A DNA stretch of 64,000 nucleotides from Falsiroseomonas stagni DSM 19981 (lineage in GTDB: Bacteria; Pseudomonadota; Alphaproteobacteria; Acetobacterales; Acetobacteraceae): NCBI RefSeq assembly GCF_900114315.1, contig NZ_FOSQ01000005.1, positions 248,001 to 312,000 on the forward strand, given 5' to 3'. Every line of letters starts with the position of its first letter. Within the stretch, counting starts at the first letter, position 1. The notes under the pieces are model-generated. The model was not told where the DNA came from and searched no databases. It worked only from the letters and a program-made list of their open reading frames with translations. This document shows positions 1 to 10,723 of this stretch, piece after piece. A program made the translations under genes and the position numbers.

Positions 1-783
1 GTGGCGGCGGGGCTGGTCGCGATCGTGATCCTGGCGGCGCTGCTGGCGCCCTGGCTCGCGCCCTACGACCCCTACGAAACCGACCTGATGGCGATCATGC
101 AGCCGCCGGGCGGCGCCTATCTGCTCGGCACGGACGGGCAGGGCCGGGACATGCTGTCGCGCCTGCTGCACGGCTTGCGGGTGACGCTGGCGATGGGCGC
201 GCTGAGCCTCGGCTTCGGCGGCGTGCTCGGCGTCGCCATCGGGTTCTGCGCGGCCTATTACCGGCGCGTGGATGGGCTGCTGATGCGCCTTGCCGACATC
301 ATGCTGTCCTTCCCCGCCATCCTCTTCGGCCTGGCCATCGCGGCCATCGCGGGGCCGGGTGTGACGGCGGTGGTCATCGCGCTGTCCGTCGCCACCGTGC
401 CGCTGATGGCGCGCATCGCGCGATCCACCGCGCTGGTGGTCCTGGGGCTTGACTACATCGAGGCCGCGCGCGCCCAGGGCATGGGCGACGCGCGGCTGAT
501 CTGGCGGCACCTGATGCCGAACTGCCTCTCCCCCATCCTCGTCTTCGCCACGCTGCGCTTCGGGCAGGTGATCCTGCTGGGTTCGGCGCTGTCCTTCCTC
601 GGCCTCGGCGCGCAGGCGCCGATCGCGGAACTCGGCGCCATGGCCGCGCAGGGGCGCACCTTCCTGTTCTTCGCGCCGCATATCAGCGTGATTCCCTCGG
701 TGGCGATCTTCGTCATCGTCCTCGCCTTCAACGTGCTGGGGGACGCGCTGCGCGACGCGCTCGACCCCCGGCTGCGAATCTAG
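1..783 (+). CDS. ABC transporter permease, DppC/OppC family (5' end cut by window)
   Basis: Inner-membrane permease of a peptide/nickel-type ABC importer. The 260 visible residues hold a first membrane segment followed by the APYDPYETD stretch, the GTDGQGRDMLSRLLHG motif typical of DppC-type subunits, several further hydrophobic helices, and the cytoplasmic EAA loop around EAARAQGMGDARLIWRHLMP that docks on the ATPase. The reading frame is open at base 1. DppC proteins usually have a cytoplasmic stretch before the first helix, so the true start probably lies upstream and the GTG at position 1 is not trusted. It lies 22 bp before the binding-protein gene and leads the operon portion seen here. 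The partner DppB-type permease should be just outside the window. Confidence 0.93.
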   Translation: MAAGLVAIVILAALLAPWLAPYDPYETDLMAIMQPPGGAYLLGTDGQGRDMLSRLLHGLRVTLAMGALSLGFGGVLGVAIGFCAAYYRRVDGLLMRLADIMLSFPAILFGLAIAAIAGPGVTAVVIALSVATVPLMARIARSTALVVLGLDYIEAARAQGMGDARLIWRHLMPNCLSPILVFATLRFGQVILLGSALSFLGLGAQAPIAELGAMAAQGRTFLFFAPHISVIPSVAIFVIVLAFNVLGDALRDALDPRLRI

Positions 784-805
784 AACCACGCAGGGAGAAC
801 CAAGC

Positions 806-2410
806 ATGAGAACCGGACTGCTCCGCCGCGGCATGATCGCCGCCGCCGCCCTGGCCGCCACGCTGCCCGCCTTGCCCGCCGATGCGCAGACGCCGCGCAA
901 CACCGCGGTCTTCATGCGGGAGATCGACGCGGACCGCTACGACCTGCACCGCAGCACCGCCCGCGGCGCTGGTGAGATCGTGACCCTGATGACCGACACG
1001 CTGGTCAGCATGGATTGGGATGGCCGCACCATCCGCCCGGGCCTCGCGGAAAGCTGGACGGTGTCGGAGGACGGCAAGCTCTACACCTTCCGGCTCCGCC
1101 GCGACGTCACCTTCTGTGACGGCAAGCCGATGACGGCGGAGGATGTGGTCTACTCCATCAACCGCTGGATCGCCCCCGCCACGCGCAGCCCCGTCGCCTG
1201 GCGCGCGGGCCCGGTGAAGGAGATCCGCGCCGTCGATCCCTACACCGTCGAATACGAACTCAACACGCCGTTCAGCGAGCTTCTGTCCCAGCTCACCCTG
1301 TTCTTCGCCGGCATCATCGACCGCGCGACGGTGGAACGCCTCGGCGACAATTTCGGCAGCCAGGGCTTCAACGGCACCGGCCCCTATTGCTGGGCATCCT
1401 GGACGCCGCGCAGCGAATTGGTGCTGACGCGCCACCCCACCTATCGCTGGGGCCCGCCGATCTTCGAAAATCGCGGCCCCGCGCATGTCGAGCGCATCGT
1501 CTGGCGCGTGGTGCCGGAAGCGACGGCGCGGCTCGCGGCCCTGCAGACCGGCCAGGCCGACGTCACGCAGTACATCCCGATGGTGGCGGTCGACAGCGTG
1601 CGCCGCGTGCCGAGCGTGACGGTGACGACGCAGCCCAACTACTTCTGGGACTACTACCTCGGCTTCAAGGTGGACAAGCCGGTCGTCAGCGACCGCGCCG
1701 TGCGCCGTGCCATCCACCAGGCCGTGGACCGCGCCGCCCTGGTGCGCGCCGTCTGGTTCGGCCATGCTCAGCCCGCGCTGAACATCGTGAACCCCAACAC
1801 GCTGGACTATGACGCGCAGTCCGACACGCTCGTGCCGCGCTTCGATCCGGCGGCCGCCGCCCGCACGCTGGACGAGGCCGGCTGGCGGGTGGGTTCCGAT
1901 GGCGTGCGCGTGAAGGATGGCCAGCGCGCCACCTTCCTGACCTACGGCATCAACACGCTGGAGAACCAGCGCCAGGGCGAGATCATCCAGCAGGCGCTGC
2001 GCCGCGTCGGCATCGAGATGCGCATCCAGCTCTTCGATGCGACCGTCGCCTGGGGCCGCATGGCGACGCAGGAATTCGATGCGCTGTTCCTGTCCTACCC
2101 CTACTTCTCCGCGGGCGATGCGCTGTCCCTCTACTGGCACAGCCGTGCGCGGCCCAGCCCGAACCGGATGAACTGGAACGACCCGCAGACGGATGCCTGG
2201 CTGGATGAGGCCCGAAGCGCCACCGATCCCGCCGTGCGCGCCCGCGCGCTCGCCCTGCTCCAGCGCAAGCTGGCGGAGGAAGCGCCCTGGCTGACCACGG
2301 CACGGGAGAATCTCTATGTCGGCAACAGCAACCGCGTGACCGGCATCCGCGCGCATGGCCTCTACGGCATCGGCGTCTACAAGGCGCTGGACATGCGGAT
2401 CGTCCGGTAA
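806..2410 (+). CDS. ABC transporter substrate-binding protein, family 5 (DppA/OppA-like)
   Basis: Periplasmic solute-binding protein of 534 residues that would capture the ligand for the adjacent permease. An N-terminal signal peptide is visible: basic MRTGLLRRG, a hydrophobic alanine/leucine core, and an ADA-Q cleavage site near residue 27. The mature part has the family 5 features: AESWTVSEDGKLYTFRLR, a DGKPMTAEDVVYSINRW segment near residue 110, and the FNGTGPYCW motif near residue 190. The ATG at 806 has a GGGAG ribosome-binding site about 8 bases upstream. The ligand cannot be read from sequence. The family takes peptides, nickel, glutathione and opines, and the amidohydrolase inserted in this operon hints at a nitrogenous small molecule. 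Confidence 0.92.
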   Translation: MRTGLLRRGMIAAAALAATLPALPADAQTPRNTAVFMREIDADRYDLHRSTARGAGEIVTLMTDTLVSMDWDGRTIRPGLAESWTVSEDGKLYTFRLRRDVTFCDGKPMTAEDVVYSINRWIAPATRSPVAWRAGPVKEIRAVDPYTVEYELNTPFSELLSQLTLFFAGIIDRATVERLGDNFGSQGFNGTGPYCWASWTPRSELVLTRHPTYRWGPPIFENRGPAHVERIVWRVVPEATARLAALQTGQADVTQYIPMVAVDSVRRVPSVTVTTQPNYFWDYYLGFKVDKPVVSDRAVRRAIHQAVDRAALVRAVWFGHAQPALNIVNPNTLDYDAQSDTLVPRFDPAAAARTLDEAGWRVGSDGVRVKDGQRATFLTYGINTLENQRQGEIIQQALRRVGIEMRIQLFDATVAWGRMATQEFDALFLSYPYFSAGDALSLYWHSRARPSPNRMNWNDPQTDAWLDEARSATDPAVRARALALLQRKLAEEAPWLTTARENLYVGNSNRVTGIRAHGLYGIGVYKALDMRIVR

Positions 2411-2427
2411 GGAAGGGAACAGCGGGC

Positions 2428-3857
2428 ATGGCCACCACCGTCATCCGCAACGCGGACCTCGTCGTCGCCTGGGATGCCTCGACGAAGAGCCACACCTACC
2501 TCTCGGACGCCGATGTGGCGTTCGAGGGCGGCGCCCTCACCTTCGTCGGCCGCGGCTATGCCGGCCCGGCGGAGGAGGAGATCAGCGGGCGCGGCCTGAT
2601 GGTCATGCCCGGCCTCGTCAACATCCACTCGCACCCCTCCAGCGAGCCGATGAACAAGGGGCTGATCGATGAGATCGGCAGCCCCGGCCTCTACAACTCC
2701 TCGCTCTACGAATTCATGCCGATCTTCCGCGCCGATGCGGAAGCGGTGCCGTCCTGCGTGCGGGTGGCGCTGTCGGAACTGCTGCTCTCCGGTGTCACCA
2801 CCGTGGCAGATCTCTCCATGGCCCATCCCGGCTGGATGGACCTGCTGGCGGAATCCGGCATGCGCGTCTGCATCGCGCCCATGTTCAAATCGGCGAAGTG
2901 GTTCACCAAGAATGGTCACGTCGTCGAATATGAATGGGACGAGGCCGCCGGCGAGAAGGCGATGGCGGAGGCGCTGACGCTGATCGAGCGCGCCGAACAG
3001 CATGAGAGCGGCCGCCTCTTCGGCATGGTCGTCCCCGCGCAGATCGATACCTGCACCGACACGCTGCTGAAGGAGAGCTTCCAGGAGGCCGGCCGGCGCG
3101 GCGTCTCCTGGCAGATCCATGCTGCGCAGTCGGTCGTGGAGTTCCACGAGATCACGCGCCGCCATGGCAAGACCCCGATCGGGTGGCTCGACAGCATGGG
3201 CCTGCTGAGCGAGCGCAGCATCATCGGCCACGGCATCTTCCTCGACGACCATCCCTCCACGAAGTGGTGGACGGATACGGACATGAAGCGCCTGGCGGAA
3301 ACCGGCACCACCGTCGCGCATTGTCCGACGGTCTTCGCGCGCCGCGGCATCACCCTGAAGCATTTCGGCCGCTACAAGCGCGCCGGGGTGAATATGGGCC
3401 TCGGCACCGACACCTATCCGCACAACATGCTGGATGAGATGCGGCTCGTCGCCTATCTCGCCCGCACCCAGGCGAACGACCCGCGCAGCATGACGACGAC
3501 GGAGCTGTTCGATGCCGCGACCGTCGGCGGTGCGCAGGCGCTGGGCCGCGACGATATCGGCCGCCTCGTCGCCGGCGCGCGCGCGGACTTCGTCCTCGTG
3601 GACGTCACGCATCCCCGCATGCGCCCCTCCCGCGATCCCGTCCGCAGCCTAGTCTATGCGGCGGGCGACCGGGCGGTGAAGGACGTCTTCGTCGATGGCA
3701 TCAAGGTTGTCGGCGACGGCCAGGTGCTGACCATGGACTACGCCGCCGCCGCCGAGCATCTGAACGAGGCGCAGAAGCGCATCGTGGATCGCGCACCGTC
3801 GCAGGACTGGGCGCATCGCCCGGTCGAGGTGTCGAGCCCGCCGACCTTCCGTTGGTC

Positions 3858-3861
<4 letters not shown>
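2428..3861 (+). CDS. Amidohydrolase, TrzA/AtzA-cytosine deaminase superfamily
   Basis: Metal-dependent hydrolase (477 residues) of the type that deaminates or dechlorinates N-heterocycles or opens amide/amidine bonds. The metal-binding HxH is in [10 protein letters not shown] (His67, His69). Later ligands are the His of [13 protein letters not shown], the His of [10 protein letters not shown] and the Asp of [14 protein letters not shown]. The composite beta-sandwich is formed by the N-terminus and the C-terminal [14 protein letters not shown] segment. It sits between the binding protein (17 bp upstream) and the ATPase gene (4-bp GTGA overlap downstream), so it is co-transcribed with the importer and probably acts on the imported compound. 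Substrate identity is inference only. Confidence 0.9.
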
Positions 3862-4846
<985 letters not shown>

Positions 4847-4850
<4 letters not shown>

Positions 4851-5911
4851 GCCTGCTGGAAGTCACCGACCTCACCAAGCACTACCCCGTCCGCCAGGGC
4901 ATCGTCATGGCGCGCCAGGTCGGCACGGTGCGCGCGGTGGATGGCGTGTCCTTCCGGATCGAGCGCGGCGAGACGCTGGCCCTCGTCGGCGAATCCGGCT
5001 GCGGGAAGTCCACCACCGCGCGCCTCGTGCTGCGCCTGATCGAGCCGACCAGCGGCACCGTGCGCTTCGACGGGCAGGAAGTGTCGGGCGCCGCCCTGCG
5101 CACCCTGCGCCGCCGCGTCCAGGTCGTGTTCCAGGACCCCTATGCCAGCCTCAACCCGCGCCTCCGCGTCGGCGAGACGATCGCGGAGCCGATGGAGGTG
5201 CATGGCATCGGCGATGCGAAGTCGCGGGAAGCCCGCGTGCAGGAATTGCTGCGCCTCGTCGGCCTCGCGCCCTTCCACGCGCAGCGCTACCCGCATGAAT
5301 TCAGCGGCGGCCAGCGCCAGCGCATCGGCATCGCCCGCGCGCTCGCCGTGCAGCCGGATTTGATCGTCTGCGATGAGCCCGTGAGTGCGCTCGATGTCTC
5401 GATCCAGGCGCAGGTGGTGAACCTGCTGAAGGATCTGCAGCGGCAGTTCGGCCTCTCCTACCTCTTCATCGCGCATGACCTCGCCGTGGTGCGGCACATG
5501 GCCGATCGCGTGGCGGTCATGTATCTCGGCCAGATCGTGGAGACGGCGCCGAAGCGGGATCTCTTCGCCGCGCCGCGCCACCCCTATACGCGGGCGCTGC
5601 TGCGCGCGATCCCGCATCCCGATCCGCGCCGGCGCGGGCAGGTCACGCCGTTGGGTGGCGACGTGCCGAGCCCGATGAACCCGCCCTCCGGCTGCCGCTT
5701 CCACACGCGCTGCCCCTTCGTGCAGGACATCTGCCGCAAGGAAGAACCCGTGCTGCGCGACATCGCCGCCGGCACGCGCGTGGCCTGCCACCTGGCGGAT
5801 ACGCTTCCGCCCTTCGAGGCCGAGATAGGCGAGGGCCTCTCGGCAGTGGCGACGAAGCGCCTTGCGCTGTATGCCGCAGCGAAGGACCGGCGCGCGTCAG
5901 GAATCCGGTAG
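4847..5911 (+). CDS. ABC transporter ATP-binding protein, OppF/DppF type
   Basis: Second ATPase subunit (354 residues), forming a heterodimer with the preceding OppD-type protein. Visible motifs are Walker [12 protein letters not shown]-loop [11 protein letters not shown] (the usual OppF form), signature FSGGQRQR, Walker [14 protein letters not shown]-loop IAHDLA, and the C-terminal [11 protein letters not shown] segment. The ATG lies inside the upstream stop (ATGA). Its 3' end overlaps the convergent SnoaL-like gene by 15 bp, so the operon ends here. No terminator hairpin with a T-run is apparent. Confidence 0.93.
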
Positions 5912-6262
5912 CGTTTCGCCGCGCAGCGCCTCCCACAGCGCCGCGATGTCGTGGAAGACGTCATAGGTGGCGACACGGCCTTCGCGCAGGGTGAACAGGT
6001 TGGCCACGCGCGCGGCCACCTCCCGCCCCGTGGCGCGGGCGCGCCAGCGGCCGGAGAGCACCACCAGCACGGTGTCGCCTTCCGTCACGCGGCGGATCGG
6101 CGTGACCTCCAGCACCTCCAGGTGTTGCGCCACGGCGGCGAAGAAGCGCATCGCCTCCGCCACGCCCTGCCAAATGCCGCTCCAGGGCAACAGGCCCGGG
6201 CGGCCGGAATAGGCGATGCGGAGGTCAGGCGTGGCAACGGCCGCCAGCACATCCTGCGTCAT
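5897..6262 (-). CDS. SnoaL/NTF2-like (ketosteroid-isomerase fold) protein
   Basis: Small 121-residue protein with the cone-shaped NTF2 fold pattern: an N-terminal helix leading to [16 protein letters not shown], a central [19 protein letters not shown] strand pair, and a final [18 protein letters not shown] strand typical of SnoaL-like proteins. Members include ketosteroid isomerases, polyketide cyclases and many uncharacterised binding or enzymatic proteins, so no reaction is assigned. It is tail-to-tail with the OppF gene and divergent from the iron-type alcohol dehydrogenase 71 bp away, so the two may share a regulatory region. Length fits a single-domain family member. Confidence 0.75.
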   Translation of the reverse strand: MTQDVLAAVATPDLRIAYSGRPGLLPWSGIWQGVAEAMRFFAAVAQHLEVLEVTPIRRVTEGDTVLVVLSGRWRARATGREVAARVANLFTLREGRVATYDVFHDIAALWEALRGETLPDS

Positions 6263-6333
6263 CCTGCCGCACCCTCCCTGGCCGTCCGTCGAGCCTGCCC
6301 GTAATCTCCGGCGGTCAAAAGGGAGGGCCGGCC

Positions 6334-7503
6334 ATGGTCATGCAGTTGGTGGCGCCGCGGCTGATGCTGATGGGCGGCGGTTCGGTGGCGAAGCTGGCGG
6401 AGGTGCTGGCGCAGCTCGGCCTGTCGCGTCCCCTCGTTGTCACGGACCCCTTCATGGTGTCCTCCGGCATGGTGGAACGGGCGCTGTCGCCGCTGCGCGC
6501 GGCGGGCCTGTCCTTTGCCGTCTTCAGCGACACGGTGCCCGACCCCACCGATACGGTGATCGAGGCCGGCGTGGCGGTGCTGAAATCGGGTTCCTATGAC
6601 TGCCTGGTCGGCTTCGGCGGCGGCAGCCCGATGGACACGGCCAAGGCCATGGCGATCCTCGCCGCCGCGCCGCCCGGCACGCATATCCGCGCCTTCAAGG
6701 TGCCGGCCGCCGCCAATACCGGCGCCGTGCCCGTGATCTGCGTGCCGACCACGGCCGGCACGGGCAGCGAGGCGACGCGCTTCACCGTCATCACGGATAC
6801 GACGAGCGACGAGAAGATGCTCATCGCGGGCCTCGGCGCGCTGCCGCTGGCGGCGGTGGTGGACCATGAGCTGACCTTCAGCCTGCCCGCCCGCATCACC
6901 GCGGATACCGGTATCGACAGCCTGACCCATGCGCTGGAGGCTTTCGTCAGCAAGCGGGCCAACGCCGTCTCCGACGATTATGCCCGCAGCGCCATGCGCC
7001 TCATCGCGCCGAATCTCCGCCGCGTCTGGGCCGACCCTGCCGATGCGACGGCGCGGGAGGCGATGATGCGCGGCGCGACGCTGGCGGGCCTGGCCTTCAG
7101 CAATGCGAGCGTCGCGCTGGTGCATGGCATGTCGCGGCCTGTGGGGGCGCATTTCCACGTCCCGCACGGGCTGTCCAACGCCATGCTGCTGCCCGCCGTC
7201 ACGGCCTTCGGGCTGGAGGAAGGCCGCGCCCGCTATGCAGAGGCGGCGCGTGTCATGGGCGTGGCGACGGAGCAGGAGGGCGACCAGTCGGCCGCGCAGC
7301 GCCTCGTCGAGGAACTCCGCGCGCTGAACCACGACCTGCAGGTGCCGACCCCGGCGGGCTGGGGAATCGACGCCGACAAGTGGAACGGGCTGCTGCCGAC
7401 CATGGCGCAGCAGGCCCTCGCCTCCGGCAGCCCGGGGAACAACCCGCGCGTGCCGGATGCGGACCAGATCGTCGCGCTGTACCGGGAAGCCTACGGCCGG
7501 TAG
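6334..7503 (+). CDS. Iron-containing (group III) alcohol dehydrogenase
   Basis: NAD(P)-dependent dehydrogenase of 389 residues in the Fe-ADH/maleylacetate-reductase superfamily. The N-terminal domain has the nucleotide-binding GFGGGSPMDTAKA motif near residues 90-102 and the CVPTTAGTGSEAT stretch. The metal site is formed by Asp and His of TGIDSLTHALEAF and two His residues in the VHGMSRPVGAHFHVPHG region. A GGGAGG ribosome-binding site lies 7 bases before the ATG. Alcohol versus maleylacetate or lactaldehyde substrate cannot be decided. It stands alone on this strand, next to the divergent SnoaL-like gene. Confidence 0.9.
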   Translation: MVMQLVAPRLMLMGGGSVAKLAEVLAQLGLSRPLVVTDPFMVSSGMVERALSPLRAAGLSFAVFSDTVPDPTDTVIEAGVAVLKSGSYDCLVGFGGGSPMDTAKAMAILAAAPPGTHIRAFKVPAAANTGAVPVICVPTTAGTGSEATRFTVITDTTSDEKMLIAGLGALPLAAVVDHELTFSLPARITADTGIDSLTHALEAFVSKRANAVSDDYARSAMRLIAPNLRRVWADPADATAREAMMRGATLAGLAFSNASVALVHGMSRPVGAHFHVPHGLSNAMLLPAVTAFGLEEGRARYAEAARVMGVATEQEGDQSAAQRLVEELRALNHDLQVPTPAGWGIDADKWNGLLPTMAQQALASGSPGNNPRVPDADQIVALYREAYGR

Positions 7504-7504
7504 G

Positions 7505-8653
7505 TCAGCCCAGGCTCGCCCGCCAGGCGGCGCCCCAGGCGGGCAGGGCGGGCGGGGGCAGGGGGCGGCCGACTCCGAAGCCCTGTGCCACGTCGCAGCC
7601 CGCGGCGGCGGCGGCGCGCCAGGTCATGCTGTCCGTCACCCCCTCGGCCACCACCACCATGCCCCGGCGCCTGGCCTGCCGGACCAGGCTTTCCACCGTG
7701 GCACGGGCACGGCGGTTCCGCGGCATGGCGAGCACCAGCTTGCGGTCCAGCTTCACGCCGGCGAAAGGCAGGGACAGCAGGCTGCGGCGCTGGTCATCAA
7801 GGCCGAGGTCGTCCAGCAGCACGCCGTAGCCGCGCCGGGCCAGGCGCGTCAGCGCGCGGCGGAGCAGCGCGGTGTCCCGCACCTCCGTGCTCTCGGTCAG
7901 TTCCAGCAGCAGCGAGTTGGCCGGCAGGCCGGCGGCGCGCACTTCCTCATCCAGCCAGCAGGCCATGTCGCCTTCGAGCAGCACGGCGAGCGGCACGTTG
8001 AAGGACATGCGCAGGCGCTGCGGCGCGCGGAGGGCGGCGAGTTCGCGCAGCGCCCGGCGGGCCACCGCGCGCGTCAGCCGGGCGGCGAGGCCGCCGCGTT
8101 CCGCCATCGGGATGAAGCGGTCGGCGCCGAGGGCGACGGCAGGGCGTTCCCAGCGCGCCAGGGCTTCCACCAGCACCGCGCGGCGATCGGTCATGCGGAC
8201 CATCGGCTGGAAGCGTACGGTGATCTCCCCCCGCTCCAGCCCGGCGGCGAGGGCCGCGATGTCGCTGGCCGGCATCTCGCCCGGCGCGCCGCCGGCGATC
8301 AGGGCATCGGCCAGCGCGCCCCCCTCGGCATCGACGCTGCGAAGGCCAGGGGTGGCGGGCAGGCCGGGGCGGTCCACGACCACGACGCCGGTGCCGCTGA
8401 AGGGGTCGCGCAGCGCGCTCATCAGGGCCGGGCTGTGGCGGTCGCCCTGGCCGCCCTCCAGCACCAGGTGACGTGGGGCGAGGCCCGGTCCGACCAGATG
8501 ACAGAGCGCTTCCGCCCCCGTGGTCACGAGCACGGCGGGTGGCCCGGCCATGCGCTGGGCCGCGTCTCGGGTGGCCGCGATCACCAGCGGGTCGCTGGCC
8601 ACCAGCAGCACCGTACCGGGCTCCGCCGTGATGCGGCGGGAGCGCCTGAGCAT
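7505..8653 (-). CDS. EAL-domain protein with receiver-like N-terminus (candidate c-di-GMP phosphodiesterase)
   Basis: Protein of 382 residues. Roughly residues 1-130 resemble a response-regulator receiver fold (GTVLLVASDPLVI, then TTGAEALCHL) but lack a clear phospho-acceptor Asp. Residues about 155-380 form an EAL domain with EALARW, the Asn of SFNVPL, the Glu of LELTES, DD of LLDDLG, the Lys of VKLDRK, the Glu of VAEGVT and the final AQGFGVGRP. Most metal and catalytic residues are therefore present, although loop 6, normally DDFGTGYSS, reads DDLGLDDQRRS. The frame stays open much further upstream, but that part is the shadow of the neighbouring gene. ATG at 8653 gives a natural start. Cytoplasmic; role in c-di-GMP turnover is inferred. 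Confidence 0.8.
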   Translation of the reverse strand: MLRRSRRITAEPGTVLLVASDPLVIAATRDAAQRMAGPPAVLVTTGAEALCHLVGPGLAPRHLVLEGGQGDRHSPALMSALRDPFSGTGVVVVDRPGLPATPGLRSVDAEGGALADALIAGGAPGEMPASDIAALAAGLERGEITVRFQPMVRMTDRRAVLVEALARWERPAVALGADRFIPMAERGGLAARLTRAVARRALRELAALRAPQRLRMSFNVPLAVLLEGDMACWLDEEVRAAGLPANSLLLELTESTEVRDTALLRRALTRLARRGYGVLLDDLGLDDQRRSLLSLPFAGVKLDRKLVLAMPRNRRARATVESLVRQARRRGMVVVAEGVTDSMTWRAAAAAGCDVAQGFGVGRPLPPPALPAWGAAWRASLG

Positions 8654-8810
8654 CAAGTCACGTCTCCCCGGACGCCGGATCCGTGCGGCCTTCACGACGC
8701 GTAACGGCAGGCCAGACGCGCCCGCTACGTGTAGCAAAGCTCGGCTGCCCCTGTCACGGCGTCTCAATTGCCGTGAAAAGAAATTCTTTATGGTTGATTG
8801 CCGAGCCCGG

Positions 8811-9752
8811 TCAGGCGCGGCGAGGCAGCCAGGGCTCCTCGGCCCAGAGGCGCCGCAATTCCCCATCCGCCCGGGCCAGCACGCGGCCCCAGGCCTCCGG
8901 GCCCAGGAAACGCGCATTCTGGCCAAGGCTGGCGGCCTGGGCGGCGAAATCCTGGTCCAGGGCCATCGTCTCCAGCCCCGCCAGCAGGCCGGCGCGGAAG
9001 GCGTCCGGCGCGGCGGGGTTGAGGGCGAAGCCCCGCTGCGCCGCGGCGACGAGGTCGAGCCCCTGTTCGCGGAGCGTCGGCACATCCGGCAGCAACGTGC
9101 TGCGCCGCGCGGCGGCGATGCCGATGCCGAGCAGCTTGCCCTCCCGCAGCGCGGCGATGGCGTCGGGCAGCGCCAGCATGGCGGCGGCGACATGGCCGGA
9201 GATGGCGGCCTGGCGGGCGGCGGCGGCGGAGGGGAAGGCGAGGCGCGCCAGGTCGAGCCGCCCTTCCAGCCGGAGACCGGCGAAATGCGCGGCGCTGCCG
9301 GGGGGCGGCGTGCCGAGCGTGCCGCGTTCGCCGAGCGCCCGCAGCGCCACCATGTCGGGCGGGCCGGCGGGGGCGCAGACCAGCACCATGCTTTCCTCGA
9401 TCACCGCGGCGAGGGGCGCGATGCGCTCGGCTGGTGAGACCTCCCCGGCCTCCACCGCGCGGGCCAGCAGCAGGGGCGTGGTCACGACGCTGATCAGCTT
9501 CTGGTCGGGCCGCGCGCCGGCCAGCAGCGCGACCGCTTCCAGCCCGCCGCGGCCGGGGTGGTTGCGCACGGTCAGCGCCAGGCGTGGCAGGCAGCGTTCC
9601 AGGAAGGGGGCGACGCTGCGGGCCCAGAGATCGGCCGGCGATCCGCCGGGCGCACCCACCAGCAGTTCCACCGGATTGCGGCGCGACGCCAAAGCGGGGG
9701 CGGGCAGCAGCGCACCAGCGGGCAGCAGCAGCGCGGAACGGCGGCCCGCCAT
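8811..9752 (-). CDS. Bug-family (TctC-like) periplasmic binding protein
   Basis: Tripartite tricarboxylate transporter-type solute receptor of 313 residues. It starts with MAGRRSALLLPAGALLPAPALA, a signal peptide with cleavage probably after ALA. The mature domain opens with VELLVGAPGGSPADLWAR, the equivalent of the Bug P-loop GGxxD region, and carries RRSTLLPDVPTLREQG, the conserved PDVPT motif. No TctA or TctB membrane genes are nearby, as is common for orphan Bug proteins. ATG at 9752 lies 2 bases beyond the secF stop; an in-frame GTG at 9758 would overlap that stop as GTGA. It appears co-transcribed downstream of secD-secF, an unusual position. Confidence 0.85.
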   Translation of the reverse strand: MAGRRSALLLPAGALLPAPALASRRNPVELLVGAPGGSPADLWARSVAPFLERCLPRLALTVRNHPGRGGLEAVALLAGARPDQKLISVVTTPLLLARAVEAGEVSPAERIAPLAAVIEESMVLVCAPAGPPDMVALRALGERGTLGTPPPGSAAHFAGLRLEGRLDLARLAFPSAAAARQAAISGHVAAAMLALPDAIAALREGKLLGIGIAAARRSTLLPDVPTLREQGLDLVAAAQRGFALNPAAPDAFRAGLLAGLETMALDQDFAAQAASLGQNARFLGPEAWGRVLARADGELRRLWAEEPWLPRRA

Positions 9753-9754
9753 GG

Positions 9755-10711
9755 TCACGGCGCCGCGGCCTGCGGCACCGCCGCCGTCTCCCGCCGCAGC
9801 GACTTCGCGCCGGTGAACAGCACGATGGGGGCGGCGATGAAGACGGAGGAGGAGGCGCTGATGACGATGCCGAACAGCATGGTCCAGGCGAAGCCGCCCA
9901 GCGCATCGCCGCCGAACAGCGCCAGCGGCACCGCGGAGAGGAACAGCGTCATCGAGGTGCCGAGCGAGCGGTTCAGCGTCTCGTTGATGCTGAGATCCAC
10001 CAGTTCCCGCAGCGGCATCTGCTTGTACTTGCGGAGATTCTCCCGCATCCGGTCGAACACCACGACCTTGTCGTTGGCGCTGAAGCCGATGATGGTCAGG
10101 ATCGCGGCCACCGTCTGCAGGTTGAACTCGATCTGCGTCAGCGCCAGGAAGCCCACGGTCTTGGTGGCATCCAGGATCAGCGTGATGATCGCCGCGATGC
10201 CGAACTGCCATTCGAAGCGGAACCAGATGTAGAGCAGCATGGCGATCAGGCTGATGCCGAGCGCGATCATGCCGCCCCGGAACAGCTCCGCCGAGACGCG
10301 GTTGCCGACCGCCTCCACCCGCAGGATGCGGGTGCCCGGCGTGGTGGCTTCCAGCGCGGCGCGCACGGCATTCACCGCGCGCTGCGTGCCGGCCTCATCG
10401 GCCTGCACGGGCAGGCGGACCAGCAGCTGGTCGGGGCTGCCGAATTCCTGCACGCCGACATCGCCCAGGTTGAGCGCGGAGACGGCACCGCGCACGCGGC
10501 CGAGATCCGCTGCCTGGGGGGTGCGGACCTCCATGATGATGCCGCCCTTGAAGTCGATCCCGCGCTCCAGCCCCGGATAGAAGGCCAGGATGACGGAGGC
10601 GGTGGACAGGACGGCGGAGACGATCAGGCCCAGGACGGCGCCGCGCATGAACTGGATGCGGGTGTTGTCGGGGACCAGGCGGAACAGCGGGCGCGCCAGC
10701 AGGCGGAACAT
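9755..10711 (-). CDS. secF: Protein translocase subunit SecF
   Basis: Inner-membrane subunit of the SecDF complex, which uses the proton-motive force to help pull secreted proteins across the Sec channel. The 318-residue protein has the first membrane helix, the diagnostic IDFKGGIIMEV motif in the first periplasmic segment, and the SecD/SecF signature GFSANDKVVVFDRMREN in a later membrane segment, near residue 210. Length matches the family. It follows secD by 12 bp, so the two are one transcription unit. A Bug-family gene follows immediately. Confidence 0.97.
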   Translation of the reverse strand: MFRLLARPLFRLVPDNTRIQFMRGAVLGLIVSAVLSTASVILAFYPGLERGIDFKGGIIMEVRTPQAADLGRVRGAVSALNLGDVGVQEFGSPDQLLVRLPVQADEAGTQRAVNAVRAALEATTPGTRILRVEAVGNRVSAELFRGGMIALGISLIAMLLYIWFRFEWQFGIAAIITLILDATKTVGFLALTQIEFNLQTVAAILTIIGFSANDKVVVFDRMRENLRKYKQMPLRELVDLSINETLNRSLGTSMTLFLSAVPLALFGGDALGGFAWTMLFGIVISASSSVFIAAPIVLFTGAKSLRRETAAVPQAAAP

Positions 10712-10723
10712 GGTCGCTTGCCC

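Noticed and set aside
8777-8789. AAAGAAATTCTTT symmetry in an AT-rich pocket between the Bug and EAL genes
   Set aside because: It could be part of a promoter or terminator, but neither a -35/-10 pair nor a stem with T-run could be placed convincingly.
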